From NCBI GenBank assembly GCA_903939115.1, contig CAJAFV010000077.1, positions 40,521-104,520 of the forward strand: a stretch of 64,000 bases of DNA, read 5' to 3'. This document shows, piece by piece, positions 8,594-17,469 of this stretch (within the stretch, counting starts at the first letter, position 1; each line of letters opens with the position of its first letter). Both the position numbers and the translations under genes were made by a program. The notes under the pieces are model-generated. The model was not told where the DNA came from and did not search any database. It saw nothing but the letters and a program-made list of their open reading frames with translations. This DNA is from an uncultured Geobacteraceae bacterium (lineage in GTDB: Bacteria; Desulfobacterota; Desulfuromonadia; Geobacterales; Pseudopelobacteraceae).

Positions 8594-9219
8594 CAGCGTT
8601 GTGCCAGCGCCAGTTTAAGCGCAAGGCCGGCAAAAATAGCCGCTGCCGCGCGATTGAGCAGTTTCTGGGCAAACGCTGATTTCCGGAAATACTCGCCAAA
8701 CACTCCGGCCAGAAGGCTGATAGCCCCGAAAATTACGATTGTTGCAATGATAAAAATACCCCCCAAAAGCAGGATTTGCGTAGGCAAAGAGCCTTTCGCC
8801 GGATCGGCGAACTGAGGAAGAAAGGCGAGAAAAAAGATCGACACCTTGGGGTTGGTGATATTCATGATGATGCCGCGCCGATAGAGGACGCCAGATTTGA
8901 GTTGGTCAACGGCTGCCGTCGCACCGGTTACGGTTCCGGCACGGAAGGCCTGCCACGCCAGATAGAGCAGATATCCTGCACCGGAAAATTTCAGGATGGT
9001 GAAGGCCACTGCCGATGCCTTGAAAAGAGCTGCCAGTCCGAACGTCACCGCAGTCGTGTGAAACAGCAGTCCGGTGCAGAGACCGAGCGTAACGAGTAGG
9101 CCTGCTTTGCGTCCCTGCTGTGCCGCCTGAGTCATGACAAACAGGTTGTCCGGCCCGGGAGAGAGCGCCAGCAGGATCGAGGTGGAGAAAAATATGAGCA
9201 CGGTCTTTGGGTCAAGCAT
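8593..9219 (-). CDS. LysE/RhtB-family amino-acid exporter
   Basis: 208-residue inner-membrane protein with about six hydrophobic segments. The N-terminal LSPGPDNLFVMTQAAQQG is the LysE/RhtB signature, and NPKVSIFFLAFLPQF is also typical. It probably exports an amino acid or homoserine-like compound; the substrate is unknown. The frame is open to 9489, but the ATG at 9219 has an AGAGGA RBS and gives the normal family length, so the longer N-terminus is rejected. It is cotranscribed with rsmI. Confidence 0.92.
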   Translation of the reverse strand: MLDPKTVLIFFSTSILLALSPGPDNLFVMTQAAQQGRKAGLLVTLGLCTGLLFHTTAVTFGLAALFKASAVAFTILKFSGAGYLLYLAWQAFRAGTVTGATAAVDQLKSGVLYRRGIIMNITNPKVSIFFLAFLPQFADPAKGSLPTQILLLGGIFIIATIVIFGAISLLAGVFGEYFRKSAFAQKLLNRAAAAIFAGLALKLALAQR

Positions 9220-9343
9220 GAATATCCTCTGCCGTTTGTGAAAGTAATTTTTGCCATAATGGTGTACAAGGAAATGGCTGTCAAGCATGACGGCTGAAAT
9301 TAATTCCAACCTTGCAACCAGTTGCGCAGGCAAAGGACTCTCC

Positions 9344-10519
9344 ATGACCAGAATAACTCTTAACAAAAATGAAGATCGTCGTATCAAGTCCGGACATCCC
9401 TGGGTCTTCAGCAATGAAATCCGCGAAGTTACCGGGGACCGTTTTGCCGGGATTGCTGCCGAGCTGTATGACGCCGCCGGCGGTTTCATTGGTATCGGCC
9501 ATTATAATCCGCATTCGCTGATCGCCTTCCGGCTGGTTTCCCGGCAGCGGGAGGATATCGACAGCGTGGAGTTCTTCGAAGGGCGGATTGCCGCAGCTTT
9601 GGCTCACCGTCAGGCCCGTTATCCCGATTTGACCACCTTCCGGGCTGTCTATGGCGAAAGCGACTTCCTGCCGGGGTTGGTGGTGGACAGATACGGAGAC
9701 TACCTCTCGCTGCAGCTCCTTTCTGCCGGTATGGAGTGCCGGCGCGAGCAGATTATCGCGGCACTCCGGAACGTGTTGGCGCCGCTCGGCATTATTGCCC
9801 GCAACGACGTGAGCGTCCGCAAGTTGGAAGGGCTGGAAGAAACGGTAGAGATTCTGTGGGGTGACATCCCCGACCGGGTTGAAATGGTTGAGAATGGACT
9901 CCGCTTTCAGGTAAGCCTTCGGGAAGGCCAGAAAACGGGCGGGTTTCTCGATCAAAAACAGAATCATCTGCTGCTGCGTGAAATCAGTGCCGGAAAAAAA
10001 GTTCTCGACTGCTTCTGCTACACCGGCGGCTGGGCGGTGCATGCGGCCGCTTTCGGAGCGCTGTCTGTGCTGGGAGTGGATATTTCCGCGCGGGCTGTGG
10101 GGCAGGCGAGCAGTCATGCCAAGCTGAATAAAATGTCCGACCGGGTACGTTTTGAGGAGTGTGATGCCTTTGAACGGTTACGTTCGCTGCAGCAGGAAGG
10201 GGAACGTTTCGGGGTGATCGTCATGGACCCCCCCGCCTTTGTCAAAAGCCGCAAGAACATTGCCGAGGCGACAAAAGGGTATCTGACCGTCAATCGCCGG
10301 GCGCTGGAACTGCTGGAGCCGGGCGGCTATCTTATCACCTGCTCCTGCTCGTATCATATGGGTCGCGAAGCGTTTCGCGACATGCTGATTCAGGCGGCCC
10401 GACTGGCAAAACGTGAGGTGCGGCTGGTGGAAACATGCTCTCAGGCGGCGGACCATCCGGTGCTGCTGTCGTTTCCGGAGTCGGAATATCTGAAATGTTT
10501 TGTGCTGCAGGCGGTCTGA
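9344..10519 (+). CDS. Class I SAM-dependent rRNA methyltransferase (RlmI-like)
   Basis: 391 residues. An N-terminal PUA domain (about 1-75, with KSGHPWVFSNEI), a central EEHEE-type linker domain and a C-terminal Rossmann methyltransferase (motif I VLDCFCYTGGWAVHAAAFGA, motif IV DPPAFVKSRKN). This matches the RlmI/YccW family, which makes m5C in 23S rRNA. The ATG at 9344 is chosen because AAGGA lies 7 nt upstream. The frame also extends to 9287, without a good RBS. It is divergent from the LysE gene. Confidence 0.92.
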   Translation: MTRITLNKNEDRRIKSGHPWVFSNEIREVTGDRFAGIAAELYDAAGGFIGIGHYNPHSLIAFRLVSRQREDIDSVEFFEGRIAAALAHRQARYPDLTTFRAVYGESDFLPGLVVDRYGDYLSLQLLSAGMECRREQIIAALRNVLAPLGIIARNDVSVRKLEGLEETVEILWGDIPDRVEMVENGLRFQVSLREGQKTGGFLDQKQNHLLLREISAGKKVLDCFCYTGGWAVHAAAFGALSVLGVDISARAVGQASSHAKLNKMSDRVRFEECDAFERLRSLQQEGERFGVIVMDPPAFVKSRKNIAEATKGYLTVNRRALELLEPGGYLITCSCSYHMGREAFRDMLIQAARLAKREVRLVETCSQAADHPVLLSFPESEYLKCFVLQAV

Positions 10520-10522
10520 TCT

Positions 10523-12241
10523 GTGCTTCTCGTCCTGCTTGTACTGGCGTGTCTCTCTGGTTACCCTGCGTCCGCATCTGCTGTAGAGATTGACGTTACA
10601 TCCCAGCCGACCATTGTGGTCGGCGGCGACCGGGATTACCCGCCGTATGAATTTCTCGACAAGGATGGCCGGCCGTCCGGCTATAATGTCGATCTGACCC
10701 GGGCGATCGCCGATGTCATGGGGATGAAGGTCGAGTTCCGGTTCGGCGGCTGGTCGGAGATGCGCAACGCACTTATTGGCGGCTCAGTCGGCGTTCTGCA
10801 GGGGATTTCCTACTCGGAAGAGCGCACCAGAACCCTCTCGTTTTCCCCTCCGCACACCATCATCAATCATGCCATTTTTGCCCGCAAGGAGACTCCTGCG
10901 GTCAGTACGATTGAAGAGCTGCGCGGCAAGGAGATAGTCGTGTTCCGTGACGGCATCATGCACGATTATCTGGCTTCGCTCGGTTTCGAAAAAAACCTGA
11001 TAATGACCGAGACACCGGCTGATGCGCTGCGCTTGCTGGCGTCCGGGAAGCATGACTATGCCGTACTTGCCATGCTCCCCGGCATGTACATCATCCGCGA
11101 ACACAAGCTGACCAATCTGGTGCCGGTGGCCAGGAGTATTTCTACCCAGAGATACTGCTATGCAGTCAGGAAAGATAATGAAGAGCTGCTGGCCCGCTTC
11201 AACGAGGGGTTGGCGATTCTGAAGAAAACCGGACAGTACCAGGAAATTTACAATCGTTGGCTGGGGGTGCTCGGTCCGCCGAAAGTGACCTGGGAAAAGG
11301 CTGCCTGGTACGGTGCTATTGTGCTGGGACCACTGCTTATGGTTCTGGCCGGTACGGTGATCTGGTCCCGTACGCTGCAAAAGCAGGTCGCCGAGCGCAC
11401 AGAAGAGCTGGCGCTGGAAGTAGCCGAGCGGAAACGTGCGCTGGATGAATTGAAGCTCCATCAGGACAAGCTGATACAGGCCGACAAGATGGCTTCCCTC
11501 GGTATTCTCGTGGCGGGAGTGGCGCATGAGATCAACAACCCGAACGGGCTGATCCTGCTCAATATGCCGATCTTGCGTGAGGTGTACCGCGATGCGGAGG
11601 AGGTTCTTGAAGAGCGCTATATAAACCAGGGTGATTTTACCCTGGGTGGGCTGCCGTACTCACGCATGCGCGACGAAGTCCCCCATCTGCTGGAGGAGAT
11701 GCAGGAGGGGGCCAATCGAATCAAGCGGATTGTGGAGGAGCTGAAGGACTTTGCCCGGTTGGACAGTACGGCGGCAGTTGAACCGGTTGACGTCAATGCC
11801 GTAGTGAAGGCGGCTGTCCGCCTCGTTGATTCATCGCTTCGATCTTCGACAAAGCGCTTCGAAGCAAGTTATGCCACCTCACTCCCCACCATTCTCGGCA
11901 GCGCCCAACGGATTGAACAGGTAGTCATCAATCTGATTTTGAATGCCTGTCAGGCGCTGCCTGATATGGAGCATGGCATCTCGGTGACCACAAGTCACGA
12001 TCAGGCTGCCGGAACAGTTGTCCTCACCGTGACAGATGAAGGGTCCGGTATTGCCCCCGGGCATTTTTCCCACCTGACCGACCCCTTTTTCACCACCAAG
12101 CGGGAAAGCGGCGGCACCGGACTCGGCCTTTCGGTTTCGGCCACCATTGTCAAAGAGCATAATGGTACTCTGGAATTTGCATCAACTCCCGGGGTCGGGA
12201 CAACCGTGACCCTGGCACTTCCCCAGACTGCGAGGAACTAA
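10523..12241 (+). CDS. Sensor histidine kinase with periplasmic SBP-type sensor
   Basis: 572 residues starting at GTG 10523, 3 nt after the methyltransferase stop. Order: signal peptide (1-20), periplasmic solute-binding-protein family 3 domain (about 28-248, GGDRDYPPYEF), membrane helix (260-281), coiled coil, HisKA with the phospho-acceptor H335 in AGVAHEINNP, and HATPase with N box NLILNACQAL (469-478) and G boxes DEGSGI and GGTGLGLSV. It probably senses a ligand in the periplasm and phosphorylates the regulator encoded 2 nt downstream. The kinase half resembles DctB-type kinases, while the sensor does not; a C4-dicarboxylate ligand is inferred from the neighbouring dctA. Confidence 0.93.
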   Translation: MLLVLLVLACLSGYPASASAVEIDVTSQPTIVVGGDRDYPPYEFLDKDGRPSGYNVDLTRAIADVMGMKVEFRFGGWSEMRNALIGGSVGVLQGISYSEERTRTLSFSPPHTIINHAIFARKETPAVSTIEELRGKEIVVFRDGIMHDYLASLGFEKNLIMTETPADALRLLASGKHDYAVLAMLPGMYIIREHKLTNLVPVARSISTQRYCYAVRKDNEELLARFNEGLAILKKTGQYQEIYNRWLGVLGPPKVTWEKAAWYGAIVLGPLLMVLAGTVIWSRTLQKQVAERTEELALEVAERKRALDELKLHQDKLIQADKMASLGILVAGVAHEINNPNGLILLNMPILREVYRDAEEVLEERYINQGDFTLGGLPYSRMRDEVPHLLEEMQEGANRIKRIVEELKDFARLDSTAAVEPVDVNAVVKAAVRLVDSSLRSSTKRFEASYATSLPTILGSAQRIEQVVINLILNACQALPDMEHGISVTTSHDQAAGTVVLTVTDEGSGIAPGHFSHLTDPFFTTKRESGGTGLGLSVSATIVKEHNGTLEFASTPGVGTTVTLALPQTARN

Positions 12242-12243
12242 CC

Positions 12244-13662
12244 ATGCCCTCATCCCTGTATCCCCATTTCGGTGTTCTCCTGGTTGATGACGAACCGGCC
12301 TGGCTTCGCTCGCTGCGGCTTACGCTGGAACGCTCCGCCGGCATCACCAACATCATTACCTGCCAGGATAGTCGTACTGTTATGGCTTTGCTGGAACAGC
12401 ACGAAATCGGGCTTGTGCTGCTCGATCTGAATATGCCGCATCTGAGCGGTGACCAGTTAATCGGCCTGATCGCCGAGCGCCATCCGGAAATTTCGGTTAT
12501 CGTCATAAGCGGTATGAACCAGATTGAAAGTGCGGTGAACTGCATTAAACAGGGAGCTTTTGACTATTTTGTCAAGACGGTTGAAGAGGATCGGCTTGTC
12601 AGCGGCGTGCTGCGGGCGATCCGGGTGTTGGAACTGGAGCGGCAGAATCGTGAGATGTCCAGCAGGATGCTGTCGGGTGAACTAAAACACCCTGACGCCT
12701 TTGCCGGTATCATCACGACTGATCGCGCCATGCATGCCATCTTTTCCTACATCGAAGCGGTCGCTCTGAGTGCAGAGCCGCTGCTTATTCTTGGCGAAAG
12801 CGGCGTCGGGAAGGAGCTGATTGCCAAAGCCGCCCATACTCTGAGCGGCTGTCGCGGTCAGCTGGTTTCGGTAAATGTGGCAGGATTGGACGATGTTGTT
12901 TTTGCCGACACGCTGTTTGGGCATCTGCGCGGGGCCTTCACCGGAGCCGACCAGCCACGGCGCGGTATGATTGAGGAGGCGACTGACGGTACACTTTTTC
13001 TCGATGAGATAGGTGATTTAAGCATCGCTTCACAGGTAAAGCTGTTGCGCCTGCTGCAGGAGGGGGAATATTTTCCGCTCGGCAGTGATCGACCGAAACG
13101 TCTGAAAGCGCGGGTGGTGGTGGCAACACACCAGAATCTTGCGCTCAAGCAGGAGGCCGGCTCATTCCGGCGCGATCTCTATTACCGTCTCTGCACCCAT
13201 CTGGTGCAGGTTCCGCCGCTGCGAGAGCGCAAAGGAGATCTGCCGCCGCTGCTGGACCATTTTCTTGAAGATGCTGCCCGCGCCCTTGGCAAAAAGAAAC
13301 CGACCCCACCGCGCGAACTGCTCCAGCTTTTGGCAACCTACGCGTTTCCCGGCAATGTCCGGGAGCTGAAGGCGCTGGTATACAATGCCGTCAGCGTTCA
13401 TCGCGACCGGGTTCTTTCGATGGATACCTTTCTAAAGACGATTATTCGCAGCGATAATAAGCAGTCCCCGCCTGCCGCTTCTCAAGCGGAAAAAAATCTC
13501 TATGCCGGTCTCGAACGCCTGCCGACCTTTGGTGAGGCGGCAGAACTGCTGGTTGAAGAGGCCATGACCCGCGCCAAAGGCAATCAGACCATCGCCGCCC
13601 GTCTGTTGGGGATTTCGCAGCCGGCTTTGAGCAAGCGGCTGAAGTTGCGTGGGATTGTGTAG
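12244..13662 (+). CDS. Sigma-54-dependent response regulator (NtrC/DctD type)
   Basis: 472 residues. Receiver domain (about 10-125) with acidic D15/D16, phospho-acceptor D61 (LLDLNMP) and K111. AAA+ domain with Walker A GESGVGKE (184-191), the sigma-54-contacting GAFTGA loop (230-235) and Walker B GTLFLDEIG (249-257). C-terminal Fis-type helix-turn-helix (about 445-470, AARLLGISQPALSKRLK). It activates RNA polymerase-sigma-54, most plausibly at the dctA promoter at 13904. It is the partner of the upstream kinase. Confidence 0.95.
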   Translation: MPSSLYPHFGVLLVDDEPAWLRSLRLTLERSAGITNIITCQDSRTVMALLEQHEIGLVLLDLNMPHLSGDQLIGLIAERHPEISVIVISGMNQIESAVNCIKQGAFDYFVKTVEEDRLVSGVLRAIRVLELERQNREMSSRMLSGELKHPDAFAGIITTDRAMHAIFSYIEAVALSAEPLLILGESGVGKELIAKAAHTLSGCRGQLVSVNVAGLDDVVFADTLFGHLRGAFTGADQPRRGMIEEATDGTLFLDEIGDLSIASQVKLLRLLQEGEYFPLGSDRPKRLKARVVVATHQNLALKQEAGSFRRDLYYRLCTHLVQVPPLRERKGDLPPLLDHFLEDAARALGKKKPTPPRELLQLLATYAFPGNVRELKALVYNAVSVHRDRVLSMDTFLKTIIRSDNKQSPPAASQAEKNLYAGLERLPTFGEAAELLVEEAMTRAKGNQTIAARLLGISQPALSKRLKLRGIV

Positions 13663-13663
13663 G

Positions 13664-13700
13664 CAAATCCCCCCTAACCCCCCTTTGAAAAGTGGGGGAC
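13664..13700. repeat. C-rich dispersed hairpin element
   Basis: Starts 2 nt after the regulator's stop. It reads AAATCCCCCCTAA, then CCCCCC (13678-13683), a short A/T loop and GGGGG (13694-13698). This type of C-run hairpin is a dispersed intergenic element in many bacterial genomes. It may also serve as a weak terminator for the two-component operon. Only one copy is in the window. Confidence 0.55.
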
Positions 13701-13722
13701 TGAAATGCCTTCCCTTTAAGGG

Positions 13723-13759
13723 TCATAACCTTGGTTATTGTTCATAACCGAGGTTATGA
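13723..13759. promoter_or_regulatory. Tandem dyad, likely upstream activator sites for dctA
   Basis: Two dyads lie 19 bp apart: ATAACC-TT-GGTTAT (13725-13738) and CATAACC-GA-GGTTATG (13743-13758 region). Together they also make a 16-bp inverted repeat (13723-13738 against 13744-13759). They lie about 190 bp upstream of the predicted start point of the sigma-54 promoter, the usual place for an NtrC-type activator. Binding by the adjacent regulator is inferred. Confidence 0.65.
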
Positions 13760-13903
13760 CTATCTAACACTTTGAATATACTGAATAAAACGCGTTTCAT
13801 CCCCGCAGTGCCACTTTCCCGGTTATACCTCTTACAGCATCGTAAACAGTGTGAAATTTTAAATATTGTAACAATAACATATGGTTGAAAATGTATACAC
13901 TTT

Positions 13904-13918
13904 TGGCACTCCAATTGC
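13904..13918 (+). promoter_or_regulatory. Sigma-54 promoter of dctA
   Basis: TGGCACTCCAATTGC matches the -24/-12 consensus TGGCACN5TTGC at every fixed base, with GG and GC at the correct 10-nt separation. Transcription should start near 13930, giving a roughly 45-nt leader to dctA. A sigma-54 activator gene lies immediately upstream. Confidence 0.9.
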
Positions 13919-13975
13919 TCATCTATCGGCATAATCGATGTTCACACCGTCTGAAGAAGGAAAAGGAGCCACACC

Positions 13976-15298
13976 ATGAACGGGAAAAAGTTTTATCAGC
14001 ATCTGTACTTTCAGGTATTGACCGCGATCAGCATAGGCATCTGTGTCGGACACTTCTACCCTGAAACCGGGACCGCCATGAAACCGCTTGGTGACGGCTT
14101 TATCAAACTGATCAAGATGATCATCGCCCCGGTTATTTTCTGTACGGTGGTAACCGGTATCGCCGGCATGGACGACATGAAAAAAGTCGGTCGAGTCGGG
14201 GCCAAGGCGCTGCTCTATTTCGAGATTGTTTCGACGCTGGCGCTGGCAATCGGCCTGCTTGTCGTTTCGGTCATTCAGCCGGGAGTCGGGATGAACGCCG
14301 ATGTCACCAAGCTGGACACCAAGGCATTGGCAACCTTCACGGCCAAGGCGCAGGGGCACAGCACGGTTGACTTCCTGATCAATATAATACCCAACACGGT
14401 TGTTGATGCTTTTGCCAAGGGCGATATCCTGCAGGTGCTGTTCTTTGCCCTTTTCTTCGGCTTTTCACTTTCCATGCTCGGTCAGCGCGGCAAGGTGGTC
14501 TTCAAGCTGATCGACGATATTGCCCATGTGCTGTTCGGCATAGTTAACGTCATCATGAAGGCTGCTCCGATAGGCGCTTTTGGTGCCATGGCCTTTACCA
14601 TCGGTAAATTCGGCCTTGGCTCATTGTCCAAGCTTGGCATGCTGATGGGGAGTTTCTATCTGACCTGCCTGCTGTTTGTCTTCATTGTTTTGGGGACTAT
14701 CGCCAAAATGTGCGGATTCAGCATCTTCAAGTTCATCAGATACATCAAGGAAGAGCTGCTGATCGTGCTGGGCACCTCTTCGTCCGAATCGGTTTTGCCG
14801 CGGATGATGGCCAAGCTGGAGAATCTCGGCTGCACCAAATCGGTCGTCGGCCTTGTTATTCCGACCGGTTATTCCTTCAACCTTGACGGTACCTCCATTT
14901 ACCTGACCATGGCCGCTGTTTTTGTTGCTCAAGCTACCAACACTCAGCTGACTCTGATGCAGACGCTGACGATTCTGGGTGTACTGCTGCTCACTTCCAA
15001 AGGAGCCGCCGGCGTTACCGGCAGCGGTTTTATAACCCTGGCAGCAACGTTTGCCGCCATCCCAACCATCCCGGTTGCAGGTCTGGCGCTGATCCTTGGA
15101 ATCGACCGGTTTATGTCGGAAGCCCGCGCCCTCACCAACCTGATTGGCAACGGTGTGGCAACCGTGGTGATCTCGCGCTGGGAAAATGAACTTGATATGA
15201 CCAGGATGGCGCAGATCCTGAACAACGAAACCGAACTTGAGGCAGAAGAGCCGGAGTTGGTTATGGAAGGGGAGCCGGCCAGGGTTGCTGCAGAATAA
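13976..15298 (+). CDS. dctA: C4-dicarboxylate:cation symporter DctA
   Basis: 440-residue inner-membrane carrier of the DAACS (glutamate/dicarboxylate) family. It takes up succinate, fumarate and malate with protons or sodium. Visible signatures: an N-terminal hydrophobic helix, [20 protein letters not shown], the serine-rich re-entrant loop [14 protein letters not shown], the [17 protein letters not shown] helix and the second loop [22 protein letters not shown] precedes the ATG. It is driven by the sigma-54 promoter at 13904 and presumably controlled by the upstream kinase/regulator pair. The likely role is growth on C4 acids as carbon source or electron acceptor. Confidence 0.97.
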   Translation: MNGKKFYQHLYFQVLTAISIGICVGHFYPETGTAMKPLGDGFIKLIKMIIAPVIFCTVVTGIAGMDDMKKVGRVGAKALLYFEIVSTLALAIGLLVVSVIQPGVGMNADVTKLDTKALATFTAKAQGHSTVDFLINIIPNTVVDAFAKGDILQVLFFALFFGFSLSMLGQRGKVVFKLIDDIAHVLFGIVNVIMKAAPIGAFGAMAFTIGKFGLGSLSKLGMLMGSFYLTCLLFVFIVLGTIAKMCGFSIFKFIRYIKEELLIVLGTSSSESVLPRMMAKLENLGCTKSVVGLVIPTGYSFNLDGTSIYLTMAAVFVAQATNTQLTLMQTLTILGVLLLTSKGAAGVTGSGFITLAATFAAIPTIPVAGLALILGIDRFMSEARALTNLIGNGVATVVISRWENELDMTRMAQILNNETELEAEEPELVMEGEPARVAAE

Positions 15299-15331
15299 TT
15301 CCAATTCCAGAAATATCAACGGGAGTGAATC

Positions 15332-15808
15332 ATGAAAAAAAACATTGTGATTGCAATAGTAATCGGATTAATGAGCATGTTCCTCTGCGCTGGTCTGGCA
15401 TGTGCCGCCGGTAAGGATGATGCGAAGTCTCTGGTAAAACAAGCGGCCGCCTTTGTGAAATATCAGGGAAAAGGGAAAGCACTGGCCGAGATCAGCAAGC
15501 CGAAAGGGACGTTCGATAGGGGTGAGACATACGTCTTCGCGTACGATCTTCAGGGCGTTATGGTCGCGCACCCGAAAAACCCTGCTCTGATCGGTAAAAA
15601 TCTGAGCGACGTTCCGGACAGTGACGGTAAATTATTCCGTAAGGAAATTGTCGAAAAAGCGCGGGTAAAGGGTTCAGGATGGGTCGATTATCTGTATCTC
15701 AATCCGGAAACAAATGAACTTGAGCACAAGACAACCTACCTGCTGAAGGTCGGTGACATCATTTTATGCTGCGGCGTGTACAAGGAATACAGCCACGACG
15801 GCGATTAG
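15332..15808 (+). CDS. Secreted single Cache-domain protein
   Basis: 158 residues with a Sec signal peptide (about 1-25, ending CAAG) and one Cache domain (about 30-150): KGTFDRGETYVFAYDLQGVMVAHP, followed by NPALIGKNL and KARVKGSGWVDYLYLNPET, is the classic sCache ligand-binding signature seen in chemoreceptors. No membrane anchor or output domain follows, so it is a free periplasmic binder. It starts 33 nt after dctA with a GGGAG RBS and is likely in the same transcript. It might bind a carboxylate and present it to a sensor; that is inference. Confidence 0.88.
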   Translation: MKKNIVIAIVIGLMSMFLCAGLACAAGKDDAKSLVKQAAAFVKYQGKGKALAEISKPKGTFDRGETYVFAYDLQGVMVAHPKNPALIGKNLSDVPDSDGKLFRKEIVEKARVKGSGWVDYLYLNPETNELEHKTTYLLKVGDIILCCGVYKEYSHDGD

Positions 15809-15838
15809 GCACTACTCTCAGATACGTGGAGATACTCG

Positions 15839-16030
15839 ATGGCCAACAGACAGAAAGAAAACCCGCGCTACAATGTCGTGTCGCTGCGGATCACTGATGC
15901 AGAAAAAGCGGCACTTGACGAGGTAATGCGGCGCACCCGGAAAAGTCTGTCAATGGTGATGAGAGAGGCAATTGTGCTTTACTCTCATGAATTAACCCTT
16001 TTTTCCAGCACGCCGCGGCATTATATCTGA
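15839..16030 (+). CDS. Small ribbon-helix-helix (CopG/Arc-like) protein
   Basis: 63 residues with NVVSLRITDAEKAALDEVMRR and KSLSMVMREAI, the strand-helix-helix pattern of RHH DNA-binding proteins. RBS GTGGAG precedes the ATG. It lies 30 nt downstream of the Cache gene and before a strong terminator, so it closes the dctA transcript. No toxin gene is adjacent, so it is more likely a small regulator than an antitoxin. Its target is unknown. Confidence 0.75.
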   Translation: MANRQKENPRYNVVSLRITDAEKAALDEVMRRTRKSLSMVMREAIVLYSHELTLFSSTPRHYI

Positions 16031-16084
16031 AAAGAACATGAGGTCGTTGGACGAGTACACACTGCCATGTGTGCTCCTTTCGGG

Positions 16085-16114
16085 AGCCGGGGAGCTGTTT
16101 TCCCCGGCTTTTTT
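16085..16114 (+). terminator. Rho-independent terminator of the dctA operon
   Basis: A 9-bp G/C-rich stem (AGCCGGGGA / TCCCCGGCT) with a 7-nt loop is followed by six T residues. It lies 55 nt after the small RHH gene and ends the dctA-Cache-RHH transcript. Confidence 0.9.
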
Positions 16115-16182
16115 GCAGCGAACTGAGGCAGGAGTAATTTTCATGACACATTCTGTCATACAGCTGTGGTACCCTTTTCACC

Positions 16183-17469
16183 ATGATTACCCTTCCCCTC
16201 GAACAGCGGCTGGAAATTCTGGCCGATAGCGCCAAGTACGACGTCTCCTGCTCGTCGAGCGGCAGCAGCCGTGCCGGTAAAGCCGGCACAGTCGGCAGTA
16301 CCGCGTCCAGCGGCATCTGCCATACCTGGACTGCCGATGGCCGTTGCATTTCCCTTCTGAAAATACTCCTCACCAATGCCTGTATCTACGACTGTGCCTA
16401 CTGCCTCAACCGTCGCTCCAACGATATTTCCCGCGCCGCCTTCACCTCTGATGAAGTTGCTGATCTGACGATGAACTTCTACCGCCGCAACTATATTGAG
16501 GGGCTGTTCCTCAGCACCGGCGTGATCCGCAGCGCCAATTACACGATGGAACAGCTGATTGCCGTAGCACGGCGGCTGCGGGAGGTGGAACGCTTCAACG
16601 GTTATATTCATCTTAAGCTGGTGCCGGGCGCCGATCCACTGCTGATCGCCCAGGCCGGGCGCTATGCCGACCGGGTCAGCATCAATATTGAACTCCCCAG
16701 TCGCCAAAGCCTCGCGCTTCTGGCGCCGGACAAGCCGCGCGAGTCGGTCATCAACCCGATGCGTCAGGTCAGCGGTTTGATTGTTGAAGCCAAAGAAGCC
16801 CGTACAAAGTCGCGACGTGCGCCCCGTTTTGCGCCCGCCGGGCAGAGTACCCAACTGATTGTCGGAGCGACGCCGGAAAGCGACCGCGATATCATCACCC
16901 TGACTGAGGGGCTGTACAGCAAGCTGGAGCTGAAGCGGGTCTACTACTCCGCGTATATTCCAGGTTCTAACGACAGCCGTCTACCTGCTTTGCCAACGCC
17001 GCCGCTACTGCGGGAACACCGCCTCTATCAGGCTGACTGGCTGCTGCGCTTCTACGGTTTTTCTGCCCATGAACTGCTGGACGAAGCGCGCCCCAATCTC
17101 GATATGCGCTTTGACCCGAAGAGCGACTGGGCGCTCCGCCATCTGGAGCTTTTTCCGGTGGAGGTCAATCGCGTCGAGTATGAAGTGCTGTTGCGGGTGC
17201 CGGGTATCGGTGTCCGTTCTGCCCAGCGGATTGTTCAGGCCCGGCGCGGCACCCGTCTCGGCGAGGTTGAGTTGAAAAAGCTGGGAGTGGTGCTGAAGCG
17301 TGCGAAATACTTCCTGACCGCTGGCGGCCGATACCTTGGGGGCATCAGGCTGGACGGCCCGCATCTGATGGAGCGAATGCTGGCGCCGACCCGACGCCCG
17401 GCACGGCTTGATCAGCTGGAACTGTTTGCTGTGATGCCGGATGCTTCAGCGCTGACAGGGGAATTGTAA
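16183..17469 (+). CDS. Putative DNA modification/repair radical SAM protein
   Basis: 428 residues. The N-terminus (LEILADSAKYDVSCSSSG) and overall layout match the radical-SAM family often found beside uracil-DNA glycosylase genes. The 4Fe-4S/SAM motif is C67-x3-C71-x2-C74 in NACIYDCAYC. Further Cys residues at 23, 46 and 55 may bind more metal. A helix-hairpin-helix (VPGIGVRSAQRIVQ) near residues 325-345 indicates DNA binding. It overlaps the next gene by one base (TAATG), so the two are coupled. The chemical reaction is not established as far as I know. Confidence 0.9.
   Translation: MITLPLEQRLEILADSAKYDVSCSSSGSSRAGKAGTVGSTASSGICHTWTADGRCISLLKILLTNACIYDCAYCLNRRSNDISRAAFTSDEVADLTMNFYRRNYIEGLFLSTGVIRSANYTMEQLIAVARRLREVERFNGYIHLKLVPGADPLLIAQAGRYADRVSINIELPSRQSLALLAPDKPRESVINPMRQVSGLIVEAKEARTKSRRAPRFAPAGQSTQLIVGATPESDRDIITLTEGLYSKLELKRVYYSAYIPGSNDSRLPALPTPPLLREHRLYQADWLLRFYGFSAHELLDEARPNLDMRFDPKSDWALRHLELFPVEVNRVEYEVLLRVPGIGVRSAQRIVQARRGTRLGEVELKKLGVVLKRAKYFLTAGGRYLGGIRLDGPHLMERMLAPTRRPARLDQLELFAVMPDASALTGEL

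Noticed and set aside
9281..10117. Minus-strand open frame opposite the RlmI-like gene
   Set aside because: It is antisense to conserved methyltransferase motifs and has no recognisable domain.
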